A DNA stretch of 64,000 nucleotides from JBKBKC01 sp046294265 (GCA_046294265.1 JBKBKC010000004.1:186001-250000), one strand, 5' to 3'. Counted from the stretch's first letter, positions 17,002 to 26,202 are shown. Notes: generated by a model not told the origin, from the sequence alone. Program-made: numbers and translations.

Positions 17002-17967
17002 TCATGCAACGCGGTCGGCAGGTAGGCGCCCTCCAAACACGGCATCGATGTTGTCCAGCGCCCTGTAACCCATCGCGATGCGGGTCTCGAATGTAGCCGA
17101 CCCAATGTGCGGAAGCATGAAGACGTTGTCGAGCGCCGATACGCCCGGATGGCCACCAGGTTCGTTGCGGAAAACGTCCAATCCGGCTGCGAACAGCTGC
17201 CCGGATTTCAGCGCGGCAATCAGCGCATCCTCATCGACAAGCGCGCCGCGAGCGGTGTTCACCAGAATGGCCCCTTTCGGCATGAGCGAAAGGCGCGCGG
17301 CGTTCATCAATCCGGTCGTTTCCGGCGTGGCGGGACAGTGCAGGGACAGGACGTCACAACTGGCGATCAGCGATTCCGGGCTGTCGTGGTAAAATGCACC
17401 CTTTGCCTGCGCCTCCGTCAGGGGCCGCCGGTTGTGATAGTGAATCTCCATCCCGAAGCCGCGTGCACGTTCAGCCACGACCAGCCCGACGCGCCCCATG
17501 CCCATCACACCGAAACGTTTTCCTGTGATCTGCTTGCCCACCATGAAGGACGGCGACCACGAATTCCAGCGACCCTCGCGCACCATCCGGTCACCCTCGG
17601 CGCCCCGGCGTGCCGCTCCCAGCATGCAAAGGATGGCGATTTCGGCGGTAGCATCGGACAGAACATCTGGTGTGTTGGTGACGATGATGCCACGCGCGGC
17701 GGCGGCGGCCAGATCGACGTGATCCACCCCCACCGAATGGTTTGCAATGACCTTCAGCCTGTCTGGCAAGGCAGCGATGACCTTGTCACTGAAGCGTTCC
17801 GAGTGGCAGGGGAGCACCGCATCGACGTCCTGACATGCCGCGATCAACGCCTCGGATGAGAATGTCCTGTCCTCCGGATTGAACACTGCATCGTAGTCGC
17901 GCGCGGCGCGCGTCTCGACCTCGGGCGACAGCTTTCGCGTGACGAGCAGCCTTGGCTTGCCTGACAT
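17002..17967 (-). CDS. D-isomer specific 2-hydroxyacid dehydrogenase (glyoxylate/hydroxypyruvate reductase-like)
   Basis: A 321-residue NAD(P)-dependent reductase. The nucleotide motif is GMGRVGLVVAERARGFG; the catalytic arginine is in NTARGALVDEDAL, the glutamate in FRNEPGGHPG and the histidine in LPHIGSATFETR. Such enzymes interconvert 2-hydroxyacids and 2-oxoacids, often glyoxylate or hydroxypyruvate. The frame opens 65 codons earlier, but ATG 17967 starts the family homology and has GGAG upstream. It is the last gene of the nine-gene operon beginning at 26029, 32 bases after the aldo/keto reductase, and probably reduces an oxoacid made by the pathway. Confidence 0.87.
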   Translation of the reverse strand: MSGKPRLLVTRKLSPEVETRAARDYDAVFNPEDRTFSSEALIAACQDVDAVLPCHSERFSDKVIAALPDRLKVIANHSVGVDHVDLAAAAARGIIVTNTPDVLSDATAEIAILCMLGAARRGAEGDRMVREGRWNSWSPSFMVGKQITGKRFGVMGMGRVGLVVAERARGFGMEIHYHNRRPLTEAQAKGAFYHDSPESLIASCDVLSLHCPATPETTGLMNAARLSLMPKGAILVNTARGALVDEDALIAALKSGQLFAAGLDVFRNEPGGHPGVSALDNVFMLPHIGSATFETRIAMGYRALDNIDAVFGGRLPADRVA

Positions 17968-17999
17968 GGGCGTTCTCCTTCGGTTTGGTGGCAGTTGCT

Positions 18000-18950
18000 T
18001 CAGCGCGCCAGCCCTGCGACGCGCTCGACGAACGCCCGGTCGTATGTGCGCCCGTCGATGGCCGCAATTGCCGCACGCACCTGGTCGGGATTGTTCAGCG
18101 ACACCACCACCGAGGTGATCGCAGGATGCGATAGTGCGAACCGGATGGCAGCATCGCTCCACGATGCGATGTCAGGGCCGAGGTCGGTCTGGACGCGCAC
18201 GAAAAGGTCGTAGTGCCTGTCCCATGCCGGATCGCGTTTTGGGTCGTCAGCTGAAAGACTGCTGCGGTTGGCGCGCTTGTCGGTGATGATCCCTTGCAAG
18301 TAGGGGCGCATGGAAAACGCGCCCAGTCCGCGTTCTGCGCAATCATCAAGGACGTCAAGCATCTCGGTTTCAAGAAAGTTCCAGAAGGCGATCAGCCCGT
18401 CAAAGGCACCCGAGGCAATCGCCGGTCTGGCGAAACCGACGGTATGCGGGAAAGTGATGACATAGCCCAGCTTGCCCTCCCGGCGCATTGCCTCGGCGGT
18501 CTCGGTCAACGCGGCGTTTGTCGCGTCCATGCGCGCGAGGCGATCTGGGTCTCCACGTTCGTCGTAGATGATGTCCTTCGCGACACCGCGCTGCAGGTGC
18601 TGGACGATGGCGATGCGTTCGGTCTTCAACTCGCGCAGGGCGGTTTCGACATGGGTGCGAAACTGGGCATCGCTGAAGCTCGGATCGGTGTAGTCGGGTG
18701 AGGGCACCTTGATGATGTGGTGCAGCTCGGCGCGTCGCGGGTGCTCGGCCAGGATGCGCTCCAGCGCCCAGCGGGTGCCGTATTCATAGCTGGAATGGAT
18801 CGCGTTAACACCTGCGTCCAGCGCATCCAGCAGCGCACGACGACCCAGGTCCTCATCGTTCTTCGCTTGCGCGCCGTCCACGAAACGAAGGGCGCCGAAG
18901 GTGATTTCGGAAAATTCCAGATCGGTTTTCCCGAACTTGCGATAACGCAT
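18000..18950 (-). CDS. Aldo/keto reductase
   Basis: A 316-residue member of the AKR superfamily. It has the N-terminal MRYRKFGKTDLEFSEITFGA, the catalytic aspartate/tyrosine region DAGVNAIHSSYEYG, the lysine in HHIIKVPSPDY, the histidine in IVQHLQRG, and the C-terminal NADPH-binding segment HPAITSVVVSLNNPDQV. It reduces aldehydes or ketones or runs in reverse as a sugar/alcohol dehydrogenase. The start ATG 18950 is the natural family start; the upstream extension lies in the neighbouring gene. It is placed between a hydroxyacyl-CoA-dehydrogenase-like enzyme and a 2-hydroxyacid dehydrogenase. Substrate unknown. Confidence 0.85.
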   Translation of the reverse strand: MRYRKFGKTDLEFSEITFGALRFVDGAQAKNDEDLGRRALLDALDAGVNAIHSSYEYGTRWALERILAEHPRRAELHHIIKVPSPDYTDPSFSDAQFRTHVETALRELKTERIAIVQHLQRGVAKDIIYDERGDPDRLARMDATNAALTETAEAMRREGKLGYVITFPHTVGFARPAIASGAFDGLIAFWNFLETEMLDVLDDCAERGLGAFSMRPYLQGIITDKRANRSSLSADDPKRDPAWDRHYDLFVRVQTDLGPDIASWSDAAIRFALSHPAITSVVVSLNNPDQVRAAIAAIDGRTYDRAFVERVAGLAR

Positions 18951-19003
18951 GGTTGTCCCTTTCGCTGGCCGGGAGCACCGTCTCCGGTGCCCCCGCCGTT
19001 TTG

Positions 19004-19951
19004 TCACTTGATGTTTTCGCGGGCCCATTTCTTGTGGACGGCCAGCGCCATCAGGCGGCGGTCGCGCCAGCGCTGCCGGTCCTTCAGGCCTTCGGCAGGC
19101 AGGATCGCGCGGCGGCGTTCTTCGATATGGTCGATCAGCGGCCCGGCCCATGGCACCAGATCGCGCTGCGTCTCGGCGATGGCCCGGTTCATCGGCTCGT
19201 AGCGTTCGGCATATTCGCGGATGCCGTTGGGCGCGTTCAGGTCACCCACCTCGAACGGCCCGATGAAGGACCAGCGCTGGCTGATCCCTTCGGACATGGC
19301 ACGGTCCACGTCCTCGGGCGAGGCCACGCCCTGGGCCACAAGACGGAAGGATTCGTGCAGGATCGGTGCCTGAAGGCGGTTCATGATGAAACCGGTCACC
19401 TCCTTGTTCAGCGTGATGGGCGCCTGACCCATCGCCTCCAGCCGGTCGCGGGTCTTTTTCACGACCGCCTTGTCCGTCCAGGGGGCAGGCACCAGCTCCA
19501 GGATCGGCACAACATAGGGCGGGTTCGTCGGATGCACGATCATGCAGCGATGGCGCCCGGCAAGGTGCTCGGTGAACCTGCTTGCGACGATCGAGGAGGA
19601 GGATGAGGCCAGCACCACATCGTGCGGGCACAAAGCATCCAGCTTGCCAAAGATCTCCAGCTTCAGTTCCAGCGTTTCGGGCGCGTTCTCCTGCACATGG
19701 ATCGCCCCCTCGACCGCCTCTTCGATGGTGTTTACGGCGCTGATCCGGCTGAGCACATCGGCGGCCGTCCGTCCGTTCAAGAGGCCCACCTCTTCAAGAT
19801 CGGCGGCGGTCTCTGCAATCCGGGGCAGGGCCGCCTCGGCCACACCTGCAATTGGGTCGTAGAGCCGCACTTCATAACCACCGCGCGAAAAGCAAATCGC
19901 AAAAGCCCGGCCGATGATGCCCGAGCCGATCATGGCAACGCGTTCTGTCAT
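19004..19951 (-). CDS. 3-hydroxyacyl-CoA dehydrogenase-fold NAD enzyme (L-gulonate/carnitine 3-dehydrogenase-like)
   Basis: A 315-residue enzyme with Rossmann motif IGSGIIGRAFA, the SSSSSI loop and the HPTNPPYVVPILELVP signature seen in the lambda-crystallin/L-gulonate 3-dehydrogenase and carnitine-dehydrogenase branch rather than in fatty-acid FadB. The C-terminal domain has NRLQAPILHESFRLV and GPFEVGDLNAPNGI. It oxidises a 3-hydroxyacid with NAD. With a Dpp-type importer, an aldo/keto reductase and a 2-hydroxyacid dehydrogenase in the same operon, a small polar hydroxyacid or betaine-like substrate is plausible (inference). Confidence 0.83.
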   Translation of the reverse strand: MTERVAMIGSGIIGRAFAICFSRGGYEVRLYDPIAGVAEAALPRIAETAADLEEVGLLNGRTAADVLSRISAVNTIEEAVEGAIHVQENAPETLELKLEIFGKLDALCPHDVVLASSSSSIVASRFTEHLAGRHRCMIVHPTNPPYVVPILELVPAPWTDKAVVKKTRDRLEAMGQAPITLNKEVTGFIMNRLQAPILHESFRLVAQGVASPEDVDRAMSEGISQRWSFIGPFEVGDLNAPNGIREYAERYEPMNRAIAETQRDLVPWAGPLIDHIEERRRAILPAEGLKDRQRWRDRRLMALAVHKKWARENIK

Positions 19952-19982
19952 GTCAAAACCTCCAGTCGTTCCGATTTTTCCG

Positions 19983-20369
19983 TCACGCCGCGCGTTCGGG
20001 ATTTTCAATGAATTCGATCTTGTAGCCGGTCGGATCGACGGCAAACGCGATCCGGGTGCCGTTCTTCATCGTCTTTGGCAAAAGGGAAAACGGCACACCC
20101 CTTGCCGCCAGTTCGGCATGTTTTTCGTCGACGCTGGCCACGAAGAACGCAAGATGGCCGAAGGCATCGCCAAGCTGATAGTCGCGCCCGTCGTGATTGA
20201 ACGTCAGCTCAATCTCCATCCCTGTCTTGGGATCTTTCAGGAACGCCAGCGTCGCATCCGCGCCGGGCAGTTCGAAGTGTTCAATCAGGTCAAGCCCTAG
20301 TGTATCGCGGTAGAACGCGATGGATTGGTCCATGTCCTTCACGCGGATCATGGTGTGGGCAAATCGCAT
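19983..20369 (-). CDS. VOC family protein, lactoylglutathione lyase (glyoxalase I)-like
   Basis: A 128-residue vicinal-oxygen-chelate protein. The paired beta-alpha-beta modules and metal ligands are visible: His in FAHTMIRVKD, Glu in GMEIELTFNHD, His in FGHLAFFV and Glu near the end in KIEFIE. This set matches glyoxalase I, which converts the methylglyoxal-glutathione adduct to lactoylglutathione. In this operon it may instead detoxify or isomerise an aldehyde intermediate. It sits between the permease gene and the hydroxyacyl-CoA-dehydrogenase-like gene with short gaps (21 and 31 bases). Confidence 0.82.
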   Translation of the reverse strand: MRFAHTMIRVKDMDQSIAFYRDTLGLDLIEHFELPGADATLAFLKDPKTGMEIELTFNHDGRDYQLGDAFGHLAFFVASVDEKHAELAARGVPFSLLPKTMKNGTRIAFAVDPTGYKIEFIENPERAA

Positions 20370-20390
20370 GGGATTACTCCGTTTCAGGTT

Positions 20391-21326
20391 TCAGGCTTTG
20401 CCGACCCGAGGGTCAAGCAGGACGTAAAAGACATCAGCGATGAGGTTCAGCACCACATAGAGGGCCGCCACGAAACTGAGGCCGGCCGCCACAACGGGAA
20501 TGTCCAGTTGCCGGATCGAGTCCATCAGCAGGCGTCCCATGCCGGGCCAGGCGAATACGCTTTCCACGACCATCGACCCGGCGATCAGGTTGCCGATCTG
20601 CAAGGCGGTGATCGTGACGTAAGGGATAAGCGCATTGCGCAGCGCATGGACATAAACCACCCGCGACACTGGCGCGCCCTTGGCCCGGGCGGTGCGGATG
20701 TAATCTTCGTTGATTACCTCGAGCATGGTCGAGCGCATCATCCGCGTGAGATAGGCCATGGGCAGCAACATCAGCGTGACCACCGGCAGGACCATGTGGC
20801 TGATCCGCTTGACCAACCCGCCATCGATTTCGCGTCCCGACGAGGGCAGCCAGCCCAGCACGTTGGAAAACAGCACGATCAGCATGATCCCGACCCAGAA
20901 ATTCGGGGCGGCCTGACCGACGAGGGCTGTCACCCGTGCCGCATAATCGGCAGCAGAATTGCGGCGCAAAGCCGAGATGATCCCCGCCGGGATCGAGATG
21001 GCAATCGCCAGAAGCAGTGCCGGGATCGCGATTTCAGCCGATCTGCCAAGCCGTTCCCACAGCAGGGGCAGCACTTCCTGCTGATGCCTGTAGGAAACGC
21101 CAAAGTCGCCCTGAACGGCGCTGGTCATGAACTCGACATACTGCAGGATCAGGGGGCGGTTGAAGCCAAGCTGCTCGCGAAGCTGTTCGGCCTGTTCGAC
21201 CGAGGCTTCGGCACCCGTGATCATCGTCACAGGATCGCCGATCACGAACATCAGGATGAAGGCGAGCGTCAGGGCGGCAAAAATGACGATCAACCCCTGG
21301 CCGGCTCTTTGCAGAAGAAACTTCAT
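20391..21326 (-). CDS. ABC transporter permease (DppB/OppB/NikB type)
   Basis: A 311-residue inner-membrane permease of the dipeptide/nickel family. N-terminal helix AGQGLIVIFAALTLAFILMF, periplasmic loop with EQAEQLREQLGFNRPL, and the cytoplasmic EAA loop DYIRTARAKGAPVSRVVYVHALRNALIP are all typical. It forms a channel with the DppC partner at 23038-23988, although the order here is unusual, the binding protein gene lying between the two permeases. A strong hairpin (21354-21380) separates it from the binding-protein gene. Confidence 0.9.
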   Translation of the reverse strand: MKFLLQRAGQGLIVIFAALTLAFILMFVIGDPVTMITGAEASVEQAEQLREQLGFNRPLILQYVEFMTSAVQGDFGVSYRHQQEVLPLLWERLGRSAEIAIPALLLAIAISIPAGIISALRRNSAADYAARVTALVGQAAPNFWVGIMLIVLFSNVLGWLPSSGREIDGGLVKRISHMVLPVVTLMLLPMAYLTRMMRSTMLEVINEDYIRTARAKGAPVSRVVYVHALRNALIPYVTITALQIGNLIAGSMVVESVFAWPGMGRLLMDSIRQLDIPVVAAGLSFVAALYVVLNLIADVFYVLLDPRVGKA

Positions 21327-21353
21327 GACCCGCGCTCCTCTGGCGTTTCAGGT

Positions 21354-21380
21354 CCGGGTGGGCGCGATACGCCCACCCGG
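21354..21380 (-). terminator. Intercistronic hairpin after the binding-protein gene
   Basis: CCGGGTGGGCG-CGATA-CGCCCACCCGG is a perfect eleven-base stem, 15 bases beyond the stop of the Dpp-type binding protein and before the DppB-type permease. No T-run follows. It has the same position as the hairpins at 9635, 32342 and 39244. Confidence 0.65.
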
Positions 21381-21395
21381 CAGTCGTGCTTTTCA

Positions 21396-22922
21396 TCACT
21401 CGACGTAGATGGACGCCCAATCCTCGACCAACAGCGACGGATGCGGGGAATAGCCCTTGATCCGCTTGGTCACCGCATAGGCGGCAGGCAGGCGATAGAG
21501 GTAAACCCACGGCGGATCTTCGTAGAGGATTTCCTGCATCTTGTAGTTGATCTCTGTCCGACGCGCCAAATCGACGGTTTCGGTCAACTCACGATAGAGA
21601 TCGAGGAAATCCTGCCGAACCCAATGGGTCGAGTTGGTCTTGCGTCCGTCATGGACGGCCCAGGAATCCGTCTCCGGCGTGTTTTCGGCAGCCGACCAAC
21701 CATAACCCGCGACCGACAGGGTCCGCGCGCCCCAGCGTTCGCGCATCACTGCGGCTTCCAGCCTGCGAACCTCGCCGACCTCGACACCGATTGCGCCCCA
21801 GAACTGCGCGACAGCTTCCGAGAACTCGAACGCATCGGGGATCATCACGTCGATGGTGTCGATCTTGAACCCGTTCGGATAGCCCGCCTCAGCCAGCAGT
21901 GCTTTGGCGCGTTCGGGGTCATAGGGATAGGGCGACAGCGCCGGGTTTTCGTGCGGCGGATTGATCAGCGTCACGCTTTTCAGGCTTTTCTCACCAAACG
22001 CAAATGCGTCAATGATTGCGTCCCGGTCCACGGCAAGGTTCAGGGCGACGCGCACGCGCGGGTCCTGCAGGGCCGGATGAACGGTAAGGTTGTAAATGAT
22101 CACGGCCCTTGCCGTTGTCGGCGCCACCACCAGCTTCAGGTTGTCATTGGACGACACGACATCCGCGAGGTCCGGCGTGATGCGCACGATGTCGGCGTTC
22201 CCGGCCATCACCTCGGAAAAGGCGGTGGACATTTCGGGGATCATCCGAACGACCAGCTCGTCGATGTTGCTTTTCTCGTCCCAGCCCCAGTAATCCGCGT
22301 TCTTGGTCAGGATCACGCGGTCATCACGGCGGAACTCCTTCAACTTGTAGGGGCCGGTTCCGACAGGCTGCACGATCGCCTCGTCCAGCGAGATGCTGGA
22401 ATAATGCCCTGGCGCCAGGATGAAGGCACCGTTCCGCGACAGGCGCTGCGGCAGGATCGGGACGGGCGTCTTCGTCACGATTTCGACCGTGAAGTCGTCG
22501 ATCACGTTGATGGCCGTGATCGGCACATCGCGGAACTTGTCCGAACTTGGGAAATCGGGCGCAAGGTGACGTTCGAGCGAAAACTTTACGGCTTCCGCGT
22601 TGAACGGCTCTCCGTTGTGGAACTTGACCCCCTGGCGCAACTTGAAGCGCCACGTCAGGTCATCCACGGGCGCCCATTCAGTGGCAAGTGCAGGATAGAG
22701 ACCGCTCTTTCCAGTGCGCCCGTCGAAGTCGAAGATCAGAGGTTCGAACATCGCCTTCGACACATATTGTTCGGCAAAGACGATGTTGCGGGGCGGATCC
22801 CCGATGATGTCGATCCGCTCATTCACCACATAGGTGATCGACGTCTCGGCATGGCCCGGGCTGCTGCCCACCGCCAGTGCCATCCCGGCAATTGCCAGGG
22901 CTGACAGGAATAGTCTTCGCAT
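21396..22922 (-). CDS. ABC transporter substrate-binding protein (peptide/opine/nickel family 5)
   Basis: A 508-residue SBP family 5 protein with a signal peptide (residues 1-25, ending GHAETS). It has WRFKLRQGVKFHNGEPFNAEAVKFSLER, the classic family 5 motif, and VGTGPYKLKEF, followed by the C-terminal lobe with YPYDPERAKALLAEAGYPNGF. These proteins bind di- or oligopeptides, opines, glutathione, or other small polar molecules. The frame runs far upstream of ATG 22922, but only this start gives a signal peptide, with GGAGGAAAAAC before it. It belongs with two permeases and two ATPases in the operon. Confidence 0.88.
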   Translation of the reverse strand: MRRLFLSALAIAGMALAVGSSPGHAETSITYVVNERIDIIGDPPRNIVFAEQYVSKAMFEPLIFDFDGRTGKSGLYPALATEWAPVDDLTWRFKLRQGVKFHNGEPFNAEAVKFSLERHLAPDFPSSDKFRDVPITAINVIDDFTVEIVTKTPVPILPQRLSRNGAFILAPGHYSSISLDEAIVQPVGTGPYKLKEFRRDDRVILTKNADYWGWDEKSNIDELVVRMIPEMSTAFSEVMAGNADIVRITPDLADVVSSNDNLKLVVAPTTARAVIIYNLTVHPALQDPRVRVALNLAVDRDAIIDAFAFGEKSLKSVTLINPPHENPALSPYPYDPERAKALLAEAGYPNGFKIDTIDVMIPDAFEFSEAVAQFWGAIGVEVGEVRRLEAAVMRERWGARTLSVAGYGWSAAENTPETDSWAVHDGRKTNSTHWVRQDFLDLYRELTETVDLARRTEINYKMQEILYEDPPWVYLYRLPAAYAVTKRIKGYSPHPSLLVEDWASIYVE

Positions 22923-23037
22923 GTTTTTCCTCCTCCAGATTGGTGACGTGCCCTGCTCGGTCTTTGCCGCGCTTATCGGGCCTTGCTGCGGGCGGCGTTG
23001 CCATCGCCCGTAAGAACTTCGAAACTCGGGCTGCCCC

Positions 23038-23988
23038 TCAGATCCGCACATCGAAGAAGTCGCGCACCCAGTCCCCCAGCAGATTGAAGGCGAGCACGGT
23101 CGCAGTGATCGCCAGACCCGGCCAGAGCGGTGCATAGAAATCGCGAAAGATGATGTCGCGGGCATCGGCCAACATGTTGCCCCAGGTCGGAATCGCGGGC
23201 GGCACGCCAAGACCGAAGAAGCTGAGCGCCGCCTCGTAGTAAATCGCCATTGCAAGCGAGAAACTGGCAACGACCAGCATCGAGGCGACAGTGTTCGGGA
23301 ACACATGCCGAAAGATGATCCGCCACTTTCCCGCACCCAGCGCGCGGGCACCCTGCACGAATTCCAGTTGCTTGACCTTCAGCACTTCGGACCGCACCAC
23401 CCGGGCATAGACCGCCCATTGTGTCAGCGCGATCACGATCACCAACTCGACCACTCCGGAGCCCAAAAGGGCCATCGCGATCAGGCCAAGCAAAAGGCTG
23501 GGGAAGGCCAGTTGCAGGTCGGCCAGCCGCATGATGATCGCATCGGCCCATTTTCCGAAGTATCCAGCAAGCAAACCGGCCATGACCCCGATAAGCCCGC
23601 CCAACAGCACCGAGGAAAACGCCACGATCAAGGTCATTCGGGCGCCATAGATCAGACGACTGAGGATATCGCGCCCCAGACCGTCGGTTCCGAGCAGGTA
23701 GGCAGGGTTGGTTTTGCCCGTTGCCGCGAAAGCGGGATACAGGCGCCGGTTCACAAGGCTCATCTCACCTGGGGCATGCGGTGAAATCCAATGGGCGAAC
23801 GTCGCCACAATGACCAGACCGACAACCAGAGCCAGCGACACAAGCGCCACTTTCGACGCCAGCAGGCTGCCCAAGGCCCTTTGGGCGAGCGTTTGCCGTG
23901 AATGGGCAAGCGTCTGTTCGGCCGCACCGGCAAGGGGCGGAGGCACATCTGGCGCGCGGGTGTCGGGATGCAGAGTGGCATCTGTCAT
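23038..23988 (-). CDS. ABC transporter permease (DppC/OppC type)
   Basis: A 316-residue permease with the N-terminal tail typical of DppC, a helix at LVSLALVVGLVIVATFAHW, the LLGTDGLGRDILSRLIYGAR motif, and the EAA loop VQGARALGAGKWRIIFRHVFPN. ATG 23988 is preferred because GAGGG lies just ahead of it; a GTG at 24000 overlapping the upstream stop would add four residues. Partner of the DppB-type permease. Confidence 0.88.
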   Translation of the reverse strand: MTDATLHPDTRAPDVPPPLAGAAEQTLAHSRQTLAQRALGSLLASKVALVSLALVVGLVIVATFAHWISPHAPGEMSLVNRRLYPAFAATGKTNPAYLLGTDGLGRDILSRLIYGARMTLIVAFSSVLLGGLIGVMAGLLAGYFGKWADAIIMRLADLQLAFPSLLLGLIAMALLGSGVVELVIVIALTQWAVYARVVRSEVLKVKQLEFVQGARALGAGKWRIIFRHVFPNTVASMLVVASFSLAMAIYYEAALSFFGLGVPPAIPTWGNMLADARDIIFRDFYAPLWPGLAITATVLAFNLLGDWVRDFFDVRI

Positions 23989-23996
23989 GGTTGCCC

Positions 23997-25013
23997 TCAC
24001 TGGTTGATGCAGGCTTTGAAGTGGTCAACGCCGACCTGCTCCATCGGTGGCACGACATCTGCACATTGCGGCGAGGCAAGCGGGCAGCGGGTCCGGAACA
24101 CACAGCCCGACGGCGGATTGATCGGGCTGGGAATGTCGCCCTGCAGGATGCGGCGGTTCTTTGCAGCCCCGGGCACCGGGTTCGGCACCGCGGACAGCAG
24201 AGCCTCGGTGTAGGGATGGCGTGGACGGGCATAGACCTGATCCGCCGGTCCCACCTCGACGATGCGGCCCAGATACATAACCGCGATCCGGTCCACGAGG
24301 TATTCGACCACGCCCAGATCATGGCTGATGAACAGCATGGTCAGGCCGAATTCCTCTCTGAGATCGGAGATCAGGTTGATCACCTGCGCCTGGATCGACA
24401 CATCAAGCGCTGACACAGGCTCATCCGCCACGATGAAGGTCGGGTCCACGGCAAGGGCCCGCGCGATACCGATGCGCTGGCGCTGACCGCCCGAGAATTC
24501 ATGCGGAAACCGCGAGGCATGTGCAGGGGACAGACCGACCCTGGACAAAAGATCCCCGATCCGCGCCTTACGTTCGCGCGGCGGATGCAACCCATGGATC
24601 ACATAGGCCTCGTTGATCGCCTCGCCGACGGTCATGCGGGGGTTCAGGCTGGCATAGGGGTCCTGAAAGATGATCTGCATCTTGCGCCGCAGCACCCGCA
24701 GCGCATCGTCATCTGCGGCAGTCACATCCTCGCCGTCAAATACCACGCGGCCACCGGTCGGGTTGACCAGCCGGATCACGCTTCGCCCGAGTGTCGTCTT
24801 CCCTGACCCGCTTTCGCCCACCAGGCCCAGGATTTCTCCGCGCCGTATGTCAAGGTTCACGTCCTCGACAGCATGAACCGCCTTTTTCGTGAGGCCAAAG
24901 AACCCGCCGCGCAGGGGAAACCGGGTTTGCAGGGCGCGCAAAGACACCAGCGGCGTTCCAGGATCGCCCTTGCGGCTGATGGGTGCCTCCATGGTCGCTT
25001 CGGCCAGGGTCAT
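23997..25013 (-). CDS. ABC transporter ATP-binding protein (DppF/OppF type)
   Basis: A 338-residue ATPase. It has Walker A GESGSGKTT, Q-loop IIFQDPYASLNPR, signature FSGGQRQRIGIARAL, Walker B FIVADEPVSALDVS, and the switch His in FISHDLGVV. The C-terminal Cys-rich extension (SGCVFRTRCPLASPQC) is the oligopeptide/dipeptide-importer ATPase tail, which in relatives holds a [4Fe-4S] cluster. The start overlaps the upstream ATPase stop (ATGA). Confidence 0.9.
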   Translation of the reverse strand: MTLAEATMEAPISRKGDPGTPLVSLRALQTRFPLRGGFFGLTKKAVHAVEDVNLDIRRGEILGLVGESGSGKTTLGRSVIRLVNPTGGRVVFDGEDVTAADDDALRVLRRKMQIIFQDPYASLNPRMTVGEAINEAYVIHGLHPPRERKARIGDLLSRVGLSPAHASRFPHEFSGGQRQRIGIARALAVDPTFIVADEPVSALDVSIQAQVINLISDLREEFGLTMLFISHDLGVVEYLVDRIAVMYLGRIVEVGPADQVYARPRHPYTEALLSAVPNPVPGAAKNRRILQGDIPSPINPPSGCVFRTRCPLASPQCADVVPPMEQVGVDHFKACINQ

Positions 25014-26029
25014 GCGACATCCTCCCGGATCTCGTCGTATCGCGCACAGCGGACCCGGTGGCCGGGGCTGACTTCGATGATCGGCGGCACGTCGGTGTTG
25101 CACACCCCGTCGCGTCCGAACCGGCAACGGGGGTGGAAACTGCATCCCTGCGGCAATTTCAGCGGGTTGGGCACATTGCCGGGAATGGTATCCAGCCTGC
25201 GCGCCGACTTCCGTGCGAGCCGCGGATTGGAATTCAGCAAGCCCCGCGTGTAGGGCATGCGCGGGCGCAACAGCACCTCGGCGACCGGACCCTCCTCCAC
25301 GACCCGACCGGAGTACATGACCACCACCCGGTCGGCCATCTCGGCCACCACGCCCAGATCATGCGTGATGAACAGAACGCTCATGCCCAGTTCGCGCTGC
25401 AACCGCTGGATGAGATCCAGGATTTGGGCCTGGATCGTCACGTCCAGTGCCGTGGTCGGCTCGTCGGCAATCAGCAGGCGTGGGTTGCAGGCCAGCGCCA
25501 TGGCGATCATCGCCCGCTGGCGCATGCCTCCGGAAAGTTCGTGCGGGTAGTTCTTCAAACGCGCCCTGGGCTCGGGGATGCCGACAAGCTCTAGCATTTC
25601 CAGCGCGCGCGCCGTCGCCTGCCTGTTGGTCATGCCCATGTGTAGCCGCGCAGCCTCGGCGATCTGCGTGCCGACCATGTAAACCGGGTTTAGGCTGGTC
25701 ATAGGCTCCTGGAAGATCATCGAGATCTCCCCTCCCCGCAACGCCCGCAGGTCGCGCTCGGGCATCTTGAGCATATCCCTGCCGTCATAGCTGATCGCGC
25801 CACCGGCAATGTGACGCTGACCGCCTGTCAGCAGCCCCATCACGGTCAGGCTCGTGACGGATTTGCCCGATCCACTCTCGCCAACAACCGCCAGCGTCTC
25901 GCCGGGGTTGATGTGAAAGCTCACGCCATCGACAGCCCTGACAATACCCAGCGCAGTCTTGAAGTGCACTTTCAGGTTGTCCACGCGCAGAAGTGGATCG
26001 GTTCCGGTGCGCTTTCCCTCTGATGCCAC
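25010..26029 (-). CDS. ABC transporter ATP-binding protein (DppD/OppD type)
   Basis: A 339-residue ATPase. It has Walker A GESGSGKSV, Q-loop MIFQEPMTSLNPV, signature LSGGMRQRAMIAMAL, Walker B LLIADEPTTALDVT, the switch histidine in FITHDLGVV, and the C-terminal QGCSFHPRCRF cluster tail. The reading frame is open for 35 codons further; GTG 26029 is preferred because GGTGGAG precedes it, but GTG 26038 is possible. It is the first gene of the nine-gene operon and follows a sigma-54 promoter (26186-26202) by roughly 150 bases. Confidence 0.87.
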   Translation of the reverse strand: MASEGKRTGTDPLLRVDNLKVHFKTALGIVRAVDGVSFHINPGETLAVVGESGSGKSVTSLTVMGLLTGGQRHIAGGAISYDGRDMLKMPERDLRALRGGEISMIFQEPMTSLNPVYMVGTQIAEAARLHMGMTNRQATARALEMLELVGIPEPRARLKNYPHELSGGMRQRAMIAMALACNPRLLIADEPTTALDVTIQAQILDLIQRLQRELGMSVLFITHDLGVVAEMADRVVVMYSGRVVEEGPVAEVLLRPRMPYTRGLLNSNPRLARKSARRLDTIPGNVPNPLKLPQGCSFHPRCRFGRDGVCNTDVPPIIEVSPGHRVRCARYDEIREDVA

Positions 26030-26185
26030 ATGCTCCACCGTCAAGAACCCCAACGAACAGGACTTGCGGGTCGCCGATGACCGCAGGTTGTTTTTTGTCC
26101 ATCGGGTTTGAGGACGAGACGTGACCACCGGCAAACGGTTCCTGAGCGGTATGGCCGGGCGGCCCGCTCAAAGACAACTGCAGTC

Positions 26186-26202
26186 CGCAACATACGTGCC
26201 CC
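26186..26202 (-). promoter_or_regulatory. Sigma-54 (-24/-12) promoter of the nine-gene transport/catabolic operon
   Basis: Read on the minus strand, GGGCACG-TATG-TTGC matches the sigma-54 consensus TGGCACG-N4-TTGC except for the first base, with the obligatory GG (26199-26200) and GC ten bases apart. Transcription would begin near 26175 and run into the DppD-type gene at 26029. Two TGTC-N9-GACA sites lie 150-190 bases upstream, the usual distance for enhancer binding. Confidence 0.7.

Noticed and set aside
20325..22904. An 859-codon open frame on the plus strand
   Set aside because: It lies wholly antisense to the permease and binding-protein genes, has Gln/His/Arg-rich low-complexity composition and no family features; it is a by-product of high G+C codon use.
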